64,000 bases of DNA from Chrysomallon squamiferum (lineage: Eukaryota; Mollusca; Gastropoda; Neomphalida; Peltospiridae). Of this stretch, positions 42,848 through 60,039 are shown piece after piece (the first letter of the stretch is position 1; each line of letters begins with the position of its first letter). A program made the position numbers and the translations under genes. The notes under the pieces were generated by a model. That model did not search any database and had not been told where the DNA came from. It saw only the letters and a list, made by a program, of their open reading frames with translations. The DNA is taken from positions 16,752,342-16,816,341 of the forward strand of contig CM022679.1 of assembly GCA_012295275.1 (NCBI GenBank). Reading direction: 5' to 3'.

Positions 42848-44608
42848 GTTACTTCTACAAGCATATGATGTTTAACAATAATTCTTTGCAATACATCAAC
42901 TCAGCTAATTCTTGGAGTCTACTCCAGAAAGGTGTTGTAGGTATTAATTAGGGATAATAAAATGTATGTAATCATGAAAATAGAGGCAATTAAAGACAGG
43001 TGTTATAAGTCTTATTTGAAGCCAACATAAAAAATTTTCTTAGCTTTATACTGGCTGTGATTTGACAGCAAACAAAAGTCATCTGACCATTGTTGAAATG
43101 TTCTCTGATAGAGCTTATCAACAAGCAAAAATGTTTTAAAACTGATCAATTTATGATTTTATATTTTTTTTAAAAGTGATTAGATTTTTATTCAGCATTC
43201 CATCAATACCTCTGAATACATTGTTACATTTACAATTCTTAATTCCCCATTTATGTTTATTGTTAAATCAAGAATACTGAAATAATAGTTTTAAACGGAA
43301 GATAGTAATTGGCAAAACAATGTTAATTCGTTTATTTCAGTATGCGATTTCACTACACATGCTATAATGTATACGCTCAAAAAGTAGGAACATTGAAGAA
43401 AAACATACAGCCAACCAGTTATTAAAAATATAAAAACATATAAATATACTCATTTTAAACAGCGCCAGATCTTTCTAGCTGTACATAATCTTATGGCAAT
43501 TTCGTTCTGTAGAAAATGTCCAAAGAACTGATTTAACATACATGATCTTTAGTTATATGTATGTTTTTTAATGTAGGATTTACAGAAAGGACTTGGGAAT
43601 GGAGGAAAATGGATAAAATCTGTACTTTTAACAGCTCTGACCGATCATATCGTCTAAACTGCTGGTACCTATTTGATGACATAGTATTCATAAGTTGCCA
43701 TAATATCACTTTTAATTTTTGATCATTGATCAAGGAGGAGTTTATCAATTTTTTGAGTGAAAGAATTCTTTCTGGAAACATCAGCAAAGTCATTGACCAC
43801 TGGAAAAGTCCTTCAATCAAAATGTTCTCCTTACAGATCTGCTTATTAATTTCTATTGTGCTTAATTTCAACAAATTATACGATTGGGAAAAATTTCATA
43901 CACAAAGCCCTCACTTCAGGGGATTGATAATGACAAGTCAGTTCAGGTCACGTGACATCAACAGCACTTTCTGATTGGTTCAGACCAGTGTTGACAAATA
44001 TTGGCATATATCAATTTTCAGCTGATTAGATTAATTAAAATTAATGAGTATTGGAAACTTGCTTAACAGTATAGCTTTAGAACTGATAAAAAGACTCATT
44101 TTGACATATAATACATATATAGTGGATTAAAACTATACAAGATAATTGATGTTTATACTGCAAAATGGCAGAAACGAACAAGTTTCTCTGCAGAGTATGA
44201 AGGAAAAATACCTGCAAATTTTATTCCGATACAAATTCTTAACTTTTTTATATCTGTACTATCAATGAGATTTTGGCGTCATTTTAATATGCACTTTTTG
44301 CTTTTTCTATTGATGCATAATGTTTTGGGAAGATAAATTTGAAACTTTTATTACAATCCTAATTAAGAAATTATGGTACTGTGTAAGAACATTTTGAAAT
44401 AGTTAAAATACTATAAACAGAAAAGTATTATAAACGTTTTATCTTTCACTGATTCAGCCAAAATAAAATTCAACTGACTGTTCAGTGTTCTGTTCACCGA
44501 CTCCTGAATGTTCAATGTTTTTGCTATAAGAATAACTGATAAAAATATTGATGCTATGGCAGCAGTTCTATAATGTTCAACGTTTAATAGCATTAATGCA
44601 ACAAGTCA

Positions 44609-44660
<52 letters not shown>

Positions 44661-44819
44661 TTCAACGTATGTTATGAAACTGATAATGAAATTCTGTTAA
44701 GGCCAACCTCGAGAAGCCGAAAGAATCGTGTCTGGATATTGAGGATTTGTAGCTATCTGGGTAACCCATCCTCCATGGCCTTGGAGGGTACCCCTCAGTG
44801 TCATCTGCTCTTGAGACAT
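37073..44819 (-). CDS. RACK1: RACK1, receptor for activated C kinase 1 (seven-blade WD40 ribosomal scaffold)
   Basis: The coding sequence joins seven exons on the minus strand: 44708-44819, 41485-41656, 40855-41002, 40134-40229, 38191-38301, 37482-37622 and 37073-37252. All borders are GT-AG, the phases agree, and the result is 319 codons plus stop, the usual RACK1 length. It starts [12 protein letters not shown] and ends [14 protein letters not shown] signatures recur through seven blades, for example SRDKNLILW (about residues 35-43), [34 protein letters not shown] and [12 protein letters not shown]. The Arg-Asp-Lys of blade 1 is the basic patch used for 40S binding in known RACK1. By family knowledge it sits on the small ribosomal subunit near the mRNA exit site and scaffolds PKC and other kinases. 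An AATAAA lies about 70 bp past the stop (minus strand, 36998-37003). It is divergent from the PP2A gene, with about 950 bp between start codons. Its introns hold snoRNA-like elements, listed separately. Confidence 0.97.
37715..37839 (-). ncRNA. H/ACA box snoRNA candidate in the RACK1 exon 5/6 intron
   Basis: Read on the RACK1 strand, this 125-nt segment has the H/ACA plan in order. The 5' hairpin is closed by GCACC (37835-37839) with GGTGC (37785-37789). One base later comes an ANANNA H box, ATATCA (37778-37783). The 3' hairpin has CAGAC (37767-37771) pairing GTCTG (37724-37728), then AGAGA with TCTCT and AAGT with ACTT. Then ATT, an ACA box (37718-37720) and exactly three bases. Length and spacing match intronic H/ACA RNAs. 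Such RNAs guide pseudouridylation with dyskerin, NHP2, NOP10 and GAR1 and are released from spliced introns, often of TOP genes. The target site was not worked out. Confidence 0.6.
38396..38504 (-). ncRNA. H/ACA-like element A in the RACK1 exon 4/5 intron
   Basis: This is a diverged copy of the 40455-40586 element in the RACK1 sense. The 3' hairpin keeps ATCAGG/CTTGAT (a G-T wobble replaces an A-T pair), TTAG/CTAA and CATTGAAA/TTTCAGTG (a wobble replaces C-G). It ends CTTGATTACA with the ACA at 38399-38401 and three more bases. The 5' hairpin is closed by GCATTT/AAATGC, and ATAAAA serves as a possible H box. Retained pairing despite sequence change is the main argument for a functional RNA. 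Confidence 0.42.
38713..38838 (-). ncRNA. Diverged H/ACA-like element B in the RACK1 exon 4/5 intron
   Basis: This is a third copy of the same family, with the conserved block CACCTCTCC, the GCCTAA/TTAGGC pair and the 3' terminus CTTGATGACA (ACA at 38716-38718). Its hairpins pair less well than in copies A and C: the lower 3' stem has mismatches and the 5' hairpin is poorly formed. It may be a decaying paralogue. Confidence 0.3.
39308..39400 (-). ncRNA. Degenerate copy D of element E
   Basis: The segment repeats element E from about 39314 to 39369 with one or two changes (CCAACAGTTAGGG, CCAAAGACCTGATTTTAA and TTGCACCCCG are shared). It has lost the GCACC strand of the 5' hairpin and has TATAGG where E has TATACA. 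I read it as a duplicated, probably inactive snoRNA-like copy about 510 bp from its sibling. Confidence 0.3.
39819..39922 (-). ncRNA. H/ACA-like element E (second family) in the RACK1 exon 4/5 intron
   Basis: On the RACK1 strand a 5' hairpin is closed by GCACC (39918-39922) with GGTGC and has an inner GCATT/AATGC stem. It is followed by ATATTA as H box, a shorter hairpin with CAG/CTG and GGTC/GACC, and an ACA at 39822-39824 plus three bases. It shares a block of about 55 bp almost unchanged with 39314-39369. The 3' hairpin is weaker than in the other family, so the class call is tentative. Confidence 0.35.
40455..40586 (-). ncRNA. H/ACA-like element C in the RACK1 exon 3/4 intron
   Basis: On the RACK1 strand the 5' hairpin closes with GGCA...TGCC and has inner CAGT...ACTG and ACATT...AATGT stems. 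An AT-rich linker holds ANANNA matches such as ATAAAA. The 3' hairpin is built from ATCAAG/CTTGAT, TTAGG/CCTAA and CACTGAAA/TTTCAGTG. An ACA box follows one base after the stem (40458-40460) with three more bases. It is clearly homologous to elements at 38396-38504 and 38713-38838, with base changes that keep several pairs. An H/ACA guide RNA is the best reading; a small SINE-like repeat is the alternative. Confidence 0.5.
41136..41364. mobile_element. TTAA-flanked MITE in the RACK1 exon 2/3 intron
   Basis: A 229-bp non-coding element starts CACATTCGGTGGTG and ends as the inverse of CACCTTCGGTGCTG, giving imperfect TIRs of about 14 bp. Both sides abut TTAA (41132-41135 and 41365-41368), the target duplication typical of piggyBac-type insertion. 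Inside, a 16-base string ending TGTCATTCAGCACC occurs twice (around 41290 and 41350). No transposase is present. Confidence 0.55.
42785..42844. repeat. (TA)n microsatellite in RACK1 intron 1
   Basis: About 58 bp of uninterrupted alternating T and A. Confidence 0.95.
44608..44661. repeat. (AAT)n microsatellite in RACK1 intron 1
   Basis: About 54 bp of ATA repeats, ending 46 bp from the exon 1 donor. Confidence 0.95.
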
Positions 44820-44960
44820 ATTTAATATTTTATCGCGTTTGCAGGATTACTGTGGATTTCTCAACCACACCAAACAAACACAGCCATCAGCCAAATGGAC
44901 GACCGGAAAAGGATGTACAAATGCGCACGACTGGTCGACGTCGCGTAGTACGTTTAATGC
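44820..44960 (-). promoter_or_regulatory. RACK1 5' leader with predicted TOP transcription start
   Basis: Upstream of the RACK1 ATG the minus strand reads a pyrimidine run, CCTTTTCC, at 44905-44912. This fits a 5' terminal oligopyrimidine start: a C followed by pyrimidines, about 93 nt before the start codon with no intron needed. RACK1 is a known TOP mRNA in animals, so translation would be under mTOR/LARP1 control. No TATA box is seen close upstream. The exact start base is inferred. Confidence 0.5.
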
Positions 44961-45369
44961 TGTTTAAAAACTGTAAAGAGCTGCAAATGTATTAATATAA
45001 ATTTTTATTTATATATATATTTTTTTCACTTAAACATTAATGACTCTCTTCATATTATAATACTGTTCAGGTGATAATAATAAAGAAATAACTTAACACA
45101 CAAGTTTTGTCTTTAATTTATATATTTACCGCTTCCAAACTTAAGTAAATTTATTATATAACGTAGAAACTAGAATGTCGGTTAAAATATTTTATCACTT
45201 ATGTGCATTCTCAAAGAAAATATTAAATATAATTGAATGTAAATTCCCTTATTCAGTATCTAGAAATAAATATAAATTCCTTTCAGTTTTTTTTTTCTTT
45301 CATTTTCTGTTTATTATTTACAAAGAACAATATTAATTACTCGAATTATTGTGGTTGACCAATGTATTC

Positions 45370-45660
45370 ACCAAGCCGGAAGTAATGAATATTGGTTTCT
45401 TTTAGAGTAGAGGGCGCTGTGTTTTGTATTTCTAATCGAGAGTGCCCGGTGGGTATGTCTGCATTTTATTTTATATTAAATTATTTTCTGGAGAATATTA
45501 AATACATTCTTTGTGACCGTTTATATTCCAGCTACCTATGATTGATCCAACGAGTTACTTGTTTTGGTATATGATGAGTTTTTGCATTAAATACATTTTG
45601 GCCGGTCTGTGACGTCATTTTTGGTCTCCATAAAGCGGCCATTTTGTAAGCTACATATTT
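45370..45660 (+). promoter_or_regulatory. Putative PP2A-C promoter with ETS, CRE and YY1-like sites
   Basis: The stretch upstream of the PP2A start holds an ETS-type GCCGGAAGT (near 45374), a perfect palindromic CRE TGACGTCA (45610-45617) and a YY1-like GCGGCCATTTTG (45636-45647). No TATA box is present, which suits a housekeeping gene. A CRE is also known in vertebrate PP2A-C promoters. The transcription start was not located. Confidence 0.4.
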
Positions 45661-45766
45661 TGAGATTATGGGAAAAAAAAAAACTAAGAAGAAAAATTTG
45701 ACATTTCACTTTTAAGACGTTTTGTGTTTCGATGTTTATCTTATTTCTATTTTAGTAAATCTAATA

Positions 45767-52298
<6,532 letters not shown>

Positions 52299-55200
52299 GC
52301 AAACTGTGGCAGATGTATTTTATTGCGGACAACTAGTTAAGAGAACAGTTTATTATGAAAGAAAACAAAAGATCTGTGGAATGTAGTGCTTGTTTTCTTT
52401 GATGGGGGAAAACAAAAATGAGTCATTTAACTTTTATGACAAGCTTTGTTGTTAATAGTTTTTTAAAAATGTATTGAACATGAAGTACTAACTGAGAAGC
52501 AATATTTTGTCCTGAACTGTCACCTTGATAAATCCTTTGTTATTGTGATAATTATTTATGAGTATCAAGATGTAATAATAACTAACAGGTGCAAAATTGT
52601 TCTAATATTTATTATGGGGTGGAAGGTAGCTAATAACACAATCTATTAATTACAACAGATAAAATTACTTTTGCAAAAGCTTTTTTTTTATTTTTTTTTT
52701 TAATATTACAAATGTTTTCAAAATTCATTTTGTGGGAGATTGTTATTTTTTAGCAGAAACTGAAATCTGAAAATTTGTCTTGAAGTTTGGGAATAAATAC
52801 AGAGAAAAAATAATCAGTCCACAAACTAGATTTTACATCCCCTTGTATTTATTAAAATTATAATATTGGACCACTATTTTGTCTCATCTCTTCAAAAAAC
52901 AAATTGTGAATTATAATATTTATGATTTCAGTGAATTTACAATTGCTAAAGAATATTGCCATTAATTGTTAAAAAAACAAAAATTAAGAGTTTATAACAT
53001 GGTATATATTGCAGATTTTATAATCCAAGTGTAATGTGTGTATCCCCCTCAGTGAAAATGTTTTGCATGATTTGTATACTTTGTGTTCTTTTATTAGCGT
53101 ATTTTAGATGCCAAGAGAAATGTTTAAATACTTCATATAGATAAATGTGTATATATGTATTATGTACAGTAAAGCTTGAGACTTTTGAAAAAAAAGTATC
53201 GTTAGGGATGCACAAAATTTGAGCATCGAAAAAGTAGATTAAAAACATGTTTAATTCATTTGGTTCAGAATTGAAAATCAGACAACTTTAAAAGATTTTC
53301 TGCTATAAATTACAACAAAATTATTTTATGTCTATAAACATCCATTTTTGTGCATCTGCAATTTCATATGTGTGAAAAATAATGAAGAACAGTCAAGACT
53401 AACCAATGTTTGTCACATCTGTTATCACTGTAACCACACTTCAGTCTGGGTTGTTACAAGTTCTTAATAAACTGTTCATTCCATGTTCACATGCACATTA
53501 GTAACATCTTGCATTTTTTTTTAAATATCTATACATTCATAGTAACATCTTGTGGGGTTTTTTTTAATATCCTTTTACAATTACAGTTCTCTTCCCATGT
53601 ATGAACAAAGTATCTGATTTTACACTGATGTTGTTATTGTAAAATAAAATAAATGTCATTTAAATATCTTTATTTGTTACATCATTGAATGCTACATACA
53701 TGTTTATAGTTGGAAGAGGGAAACGATTATTGCCATTTGCAGTATTTATACAGATTTAATCCGAAATTTGTTTGATAAACTGCAATAAATAATCGATGTA
53801 GCAGTATCAGCCAGTAATATTTATGGCTGGGAAGTGGTTGTGTTAATATGTTTTATCTGTCACCATAACATTGTTCATCACTAATGCTTATAAATTGGTG
53901 AAGCTGCAGTACTCCTTACTATGACTATAAACATCTATCCAGTGGAAAAAAAGGACAATTTCCTCAAATTTTAAGTAACAGACCACTAAAGAAAATGGTA
54001 TAGAATAGTGTCTTAACCAAAGGTTTCTCTATAAAAAAAAAAAAATTATTTTGTTTGGTACTGTTTGCTGCTGGAAAGATATCTATGAAATGGTCTTCAT
54101 ATAATTCTTGGTAATTTTCTTTTTTCCTCTACAGTGAGATCATTTCTTGCTTCTACTTGTGTTGTTATGTCCAGTAAAACATTTTCTGTTAACTACACAA
54201 CTGAAGAAAAAAATGTTTTTTATCTTACTAAAAATTAAAGTAGTACTGTAAATAGGCAGATGAGAGCATAAGTGGACACAATATAAATTTTCAAAGGATT
54301 CCTGTAGGCATTGTTTTGCCTTGGATAATCAGATTTCACGGCGTGATTGACATGCAAGTTTTCAGAAAATTAAATAAGTAAGAAGTCAACAGTATGTTTT
54401 AACATACAACCATTATAGCATGGAGTTAAAATTCTTCTTTAGTTTTTTCAAATGTTCATACAAGATAAATCATAAAAGACAAACCAATATCACATGTTAA
54501 CCAGAATGAAAAATCAAATTCTTTTTTCTTTTTCTTTTATTTGTTCATCACAAATAATTATGTACAATTCATAATTAACAAATATAGGCAGTATAATCTT
54601 GGTTTCATTGATTAAATTACCAGCCAGATAGATTTTCTCAAAAAAAAAATATATAGTATTAACCACAAACAACCAAAATAATTTTCAGTGCTCCACCTTT
54701 GTAACCAAGGATACACCCCTGTTCACATTGAACATTTTGCTATTGCATGTATGTTCAAAATGTGTAGATTTATGAAGATGTAAAATTTACATTTTGAAGA
54801 AGAAAAAAATGTAATTAAATGTCATAATTTCATTTTGAAATGTCTTATTATAACGTAATATTTACATGACAGCACTTTAAAAAAAAAAAATATATATATG
54901 TATGAACACTGAGTGTTCAAACTCCAGTGATGTATATTGGATAAAAACCTGTATAAAAATAATATAATAATATACTAGTAAGTAAAAGCAGCTTAAAATT
55001 AACGTAATTAAAAAGACACTTTCTTAGCTGTGCCCAATTTAGCATTTACTAATAAAGAGATAGTTTCCACCGAGTGCTTCCTCAGCTCAAAGTGCTTTCA
55101 AGGAGTATATATAGGAGGCTTCTGAAAAAAAAAAAAAAAAACCAGTGTGCTTGGCAAATTGTAGTATTCAGCATAAACTATCAGTTAAAATACATTAAAA

Positions 55201-55400
55201 TGAAAATGAAGAAAGAAAATACTTTTTACTGTTTGAATATACTCTGTAGAATATCTGCAGTACAAAGGAAACTATGATTTATTGTCTACATCAGTGAAAG
55301 TATGTTATCATTAAGCTTGATTTTTAAATTTGTGTTTGCTTCATTCATGATATGTTATCCTATTTAATTTTAGATAAACATTACTGATTTTTTATGAATT
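52299..55400. other. PP2A 3' UTR and convergent intergenic space
   Basis: From the PP2A stop to about 53670 this is the likely 3' UTR, AT-rich and with two polyadenylation signals. From there to 55400 I see only AT-rich sequence and short A/T runs. A last exon of the WBP1-like gene could lie here on the minus strand; none was certain. Confidence 0.5.
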
Positions 55401-58264
55401 TTATGTGTAAACTTCACTGTAACACATTAAGCATAGTACCTGATTTGGCTGGTACTGTGGTGGTGGGTTATAAGATGGCATATGAGGCTGATTTGTTGGA
55501 TATGGAGGTACTGCTGTAGATGTAGTTGTAGTGACAACTGTGCCATACTGTGAAGGATTCTGGTTGCGTATCAGATAGTAATTTGCCTGCAGTCGTCTGC
55601 GGCGAATGCAACAGTAGGAACAGCTGATAATCCCAACCAATACACAAATCCAGATAAACCAAAACCCTAAAACAAAACAGATCATTAATTAAAAGTGTAT
55701 GGATGTAAGTACTAATACAAGCAACATTTAATTCATTTGAAATCTGACATCTTAACCACCTCATAATAAAAATAATATTTCCTTGTATTTTAAAAATTAT
55801 AAAATTTCTGAAAATTGGTTGGTTGTTTCCATACAATTATTTGTTCAGTGGTTGTAAGAAAAGAGTAATATCATAAATTAGCAGATTACAGACCATTTGC
55901 ATTGTAAGCATGTTCTAGTAGACTAGCAAGACTTTTTATGATTTGTGGAGAATGATTGATGTAGGAAATACTCATTGTTGAGTATATTGTCAAAAATAAA
56001 TACCTGACCTATTCTTCCTCAGTGAGTACCCATCAGTAAGACACAGGTAATTCCTGTTTTTATATTCAAGGTTTAAAAACATTTTCTTGTTCAAATTCAA
56101 GTTTATAACAACAAGTTTTCATGAATACATTAAAAAAAAAAATATTTTTATTATTATTTTTTAACTTACACCAGTAATCATAAACGAAACAGCAGATGTC
56201 ATTGTTCAGTCCACAACAGTAAGCTCCAGCATCTGGCAAAACACAAATATAACAAAACCTGAATTGCACATAAAAAATAAACAAAAACAAGTTTCTTTAA
56301 CTTTCTGATAGAAAAAAATATTGTATATGGTGATATAATAATAAGGAAGGGAGAAATGTTAATTTAAATATGATTTTTGTTATCTGTGGTACAATTCATG
56401 TAGGTAAATTCAAACAGGAGGAGAGAAAAAACATGGTACAGCCACATTTTATTACTTTCTGTGATTTTTATATGTAACCATGTTGCCCAGAAACTGACAG
56501 GAAACCTACTGTTGCCACACACTGAGCTCTCCTAATTGAGTGTTAGGAACATGTACTATAATTCTGTGGATGTCTGAAAGGAAGTCGAGTGTTAGGAACA
56601 TGTACTATAATTCTGTGGATGTCTGAAAGGAAGTCCACTACTGGCTGGAAGAGACTGTGAAAGAAACACAAAAATAATCCTTTATGACCAGTATACCTCA
56701 GTTCAGATCTCACCAGTGAGCAAACTACTGACAAGAAGATGCATCTATCAGTTTGGTAACAGGTATTAAAATGGATCACTAAAAATGATGATGAATATAA
56801 TTATATTGTCCTTACTATCACAAATTGTTCCATCACAGGTTATGACACACTGAAATGTAAAATAAAAAAGTAAATGTCAGAAATATTAAATAACATTTAC
56901 TGTTATTTTTACTACTACTACTACTACTATTGTTATTAATGATTAACTTTGTTAATGATTCATTCTTTTAAGCATAATATTATATTTATTTAAAATAATA
57001 ATAATTGTATAAATGTCTTTGGGGTTTCTCTATGATGACCCATATAGCTAAAGAATTAAGTAACAATATTAATATTTAAATGGAACAAAAGCTAGTTCTT
57101 TTAATACCAGTTAATAAAGAGTTTAAATACTTGACTAAGACCAATATCTAATTTAACATTATTCTGAACAAAACCCTCATGAAGTCTATGCTGTAAACCT
57201 CATGCTTTATTCTTGCCAATTAACCCAGAAAAGCTAATACCTAATCACAATTCCATTTAATCATTTTGAAATGTTATTACATTCTGTGTAATTATAACAC
57301 ATCTTTCTTGGGTGCATAAATTCAAGAATCTCAGTTGTCTGTCCATGATGTGAAACCATTCAACTACTTTTACACTAACTTCATAAATAAGTTAGAAACG
57401 CGTAACATTGCCCTTGTTTCTCGTTTAGATGTTTATTAAAACAACAACAACAACAACAACAATTATGATAGTTTATCTACGCACTAGTATAGGGTCATTC
57501 CGTGTCAAATCACCCCCCCCCCAAAAAAGAAATTTAAACCCGACCGTCTCAGATTTTTGTAAAACTTGGTATACTTGTTGACTGGGATCCCACAGCACCA
57601 AATCTGAAATTTTAGCTCAATCAGACCAGTGGTGTGGGAGATACGGCCCACCGAATTTTGAGATTTTTGCCAAAAAACTAAACCTTGGAATCCTTGTCAT
57701 TTTGCCTTTCTAACAATACCAATTTTATGAAGATTGGCCCAGTAGTTCCTGAGATATAAGGGTTCTAAGGTTGGTGGTCATTTTTGGCAGAAATCTCAAA
57801 ATTCGGTGGGCCGTATCTCCCACACCACTGGTCTGATTGAGCTAAAATTTCAGATTTGGTGCTGTGGGATCCCAGTCAACAAGTATACCAAGTTTTATAA
57901 AAATCTGAGACGGTCGGGTTTAAACCATTGGGTGATTTGACACGGAATGACCCTATATACTTTATAAGTATTTACTAAGTATTTTATAAGTGCAGGTTAT
58001 TATTATTATCACACACACACACACACATTAATATTTAGTCTCCGTGTGATAGCATTATTATATCATATGATATAAGGTATTATAACCATATAATGATATA
58101 CGATCAAGATAGTGAGACTAGTAAAAATAAAAAAATGATAGAAACAATAAGAGCAGCGATGTTTCAAAATTACACTCCATGACACTCACGAAGACTGATG
58201 GAATGAAACTGATAAGTAAACCCAGTCTCCAAATAATTCCATTGCAAACCATTTTGTTGATCAT
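55401..58264 (-). CDS. WBP1/OPAL1-like small single-pass membrane protein with PPxY motif
   Basis: Four exons join in phase: 58190-58264, 56816-56849, 56170-56232 and 55440-55666. If the last exon is read through, it ends at the stop at 55401, giving 145 residues; a GTACTA donor at 55439 leaves room for another 3' exon. The start MINKMVCNGIIWRLGLLISF is a signal peptide and has a stop two codons upstream. A short Cys-rich ectodomain follows (CVITCDGTICDN, AYCCGLNNDICC), then a membrane span opening with the family hallmark YWWFWFIWICVLVGIISC, then CCIRRRRLQ. The Pro/Tyr-rich tail ends YNPPPQYQPNQ, where PPQY is a PPxY site for WW domains of NEDD4-type ligases. The pattern fits WBP1/WBP1L best; VOPP1 and Shisa proteins share the layout. 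It is convergent with the PP2A gene. Confidence 0.72.
56538..56635. repeat. Perfect tandem duplication of 49 bp
   Basis: The unit GAGTGTTAGGAACATG...GAAGTC occurs at 56538-56586 and again at 56587-56635 without a visible difference, in an intron of the WBP1-like gene. Identity implies a recent duplication. Confidence 0.85.
57490..57955. mobile_element. Long foldback element (MITE) in the WBP1-like gene's first intron
   Basis: Two arms of about 185 bp are near-perfect reverse complements around a spacer of about 90 bp. The ends are TAGGGTCATTCCGTGTCAAA and its inverse, and TA flanks each side (57488-57489, 57956-57957), as for Tc1/mariner-type insertion. The arms contain GGTGGGCCGTATCTCCCAC and GTGCTGTGGGATCCCAGTC. 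It has no coding capacity. RNA from either strand would form a long hairpin. Confidence 0.75.
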
Positions 58265-58299
58265 CTTTTATAATGCAAAAGTTGAACGGTGTTGTACAA

Positions 58300-58385
58300 T
58301 TATTGAAGACAACCCGGAAGAAACGGAACAACCCAAAACGATCACTACTTGATTGGTTGTGTTAAAGGTCCCGCGCATGCGTGTT
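58300..58385 (-). promoter_or_regulatory. Promoter of the WBP1-like gene (NRF1, CCAAT, ETS)
   Basis: Within 120 bp upstream of the start codon lie a perfect NRF1 palindrome core GCGCATGCG (58373-58381), an inverted CCAAT box (ATTGG near 58352) and an ETS-like CCGGAAG (near 58315). This is a TATA-less housekeeping arrangement. Confidence 0.45.
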
Positions 58386-60039
58386 TTTGCTCTTGAACTA
58401 AAAACATTTTATTTTCCAAACACAAGTGTATTATTCGCAAATATTTTTAATAATAATAATAACTTATATTGACAGTTTTCCCTCTACGTTGCATAATATA
58501 ACTGGTCAAAAACAATGACGAGATAGTGCAAGGTTTTTTCCTCCAAAATTATATGTAATAGTAGTAATACCCAACTAGGTGTAATCTTAGCATCTGCTAA
58601 GTGAAAGAAAAAAGAACAAAAGCTCCTCATTTTGTACTATAATTATGGCAGCTGAAAGTCTTCGACTACAGCACCCCTTTATGTAACCATTTTATTTGAT
58701 CTTTCCAGTCCCTACATAATAAATTTTCATTTCTATATGTTTTTTAAAATATACAAAAATAAAAACATGATTATAAGAAAATTTATTAAAATGGAGAGAT
58801 AATCATAATATTAATTATGGCGTATATTTACTATGTTGCAAACAACCCGCACTTAACTGATTTAGATCCAAAAGATTATTCTCAAAATGAATTTCATTTT
58901 ATAAATTACAGATAATACTGTTGTAAATTACAGAGGAAAATAAATCGAAAGTGCAAAAGTAATAATAAATAACATTAACATTTATTAGTCAGTCTGTCAT
59001 AATATTGGTTAAATTGATCAAAAATAATAAGTTAAACTGCCTGAAATGCAATTTTTTATGGAGGCATTAATAACTTTTTTCCGTTTTACCTTATATATTT
59101 ATTCATTTTAATTGAATTCTTGTTTTTCACATGACAGCAAACCATTTTTTTTTTTTTTTTTTAAATAATAGAATAAATACATTACATTAGACACAGTTCC
59201 TGATTAGTTTCCAGCTTCTGACAATACATTTTATTATATAGTTTTATTAACTGAAAAAAATGTTCATGACAAGGAACATGACATTTAGTTATATCTTATG
59301 TCGTGTTAACAGCACTGAGTTGGTGATGCAAAATGGTATTGATGTGATGCATCATGGGACATCTTGTAGATCACTGATGTCAGTGAACAAAATTAAATTG
59401 TTTCTTATGAACTTTAAAAAAAAAAAATGTATTTATTTATTTGTTATTATCAAATATTATGACCAAGAGCAGATAATTTAGTGGTAAAATTTAGTGGTAT
59501 TCGCATTTGACAGACCAGATGATGCTGTCCATTCAAGAGGACCTGAAACAGTTTAAATACAACTGCTTCTACTAGTGATATTAAGTTATAAATATTTAAA
59601 TAAAAATGCCTTTTCAATTAGCAGAAAAGCACTGCTTTTGAATTGATTTCATTGATTTTTTTGAAAACAATTTTTTTTTTTTTTCTACACAGAAGATCTG
59701 AATTATTAAATATTAACTACACAAAAAAAATGTTAAAAATATATAAATATGTATTGCTTACACCTACTCCAGTTTGTTCTTTGTATTTAAAAATTAAGGC
59801 ACATCTGTATTACATAATGAATTGTCATGAAGAGAGTTGACCTCTTTCCCAATGTTTGTAATGAACATATAAACTAGGTCCCCACATATATCAGTATTTC
59901 TTCAACAGAAAATTAAAATGTACATATCACTCAATTTGGGTTAGCAATAATAATAATGAGAATTAAAAATGATACTCTAAGCATATATCAACTGTGGTGC
60001 AATTCTCTCCTTCCATTATTAACTGATAGACCATTTATC

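Noticed and set aside
43533-43874. 113-residue minus-strand frame in RACK1 intron 1
   Set aside because: It is on the host strand but has no domain and no matching acceptor and donor in phase with RACK1. Possibly an old relic.
45722-45766. Upstream in-frame ATG for PP2A-C
   Set aside because: Known PP2A-C proteins align exactly from 45767; the 15 extra codons look like UTR or intron and follow no conserved pattern.
55401-58264. Shisa or VOPP1 identity for the small membrane protein
   Set aside because: The layout is similar, but the WWFW opening of the membrane span followed by Cys-rich and basic residues and LQA fits WBP1/WBP1L better. It is kept as an alternative and not as the call.
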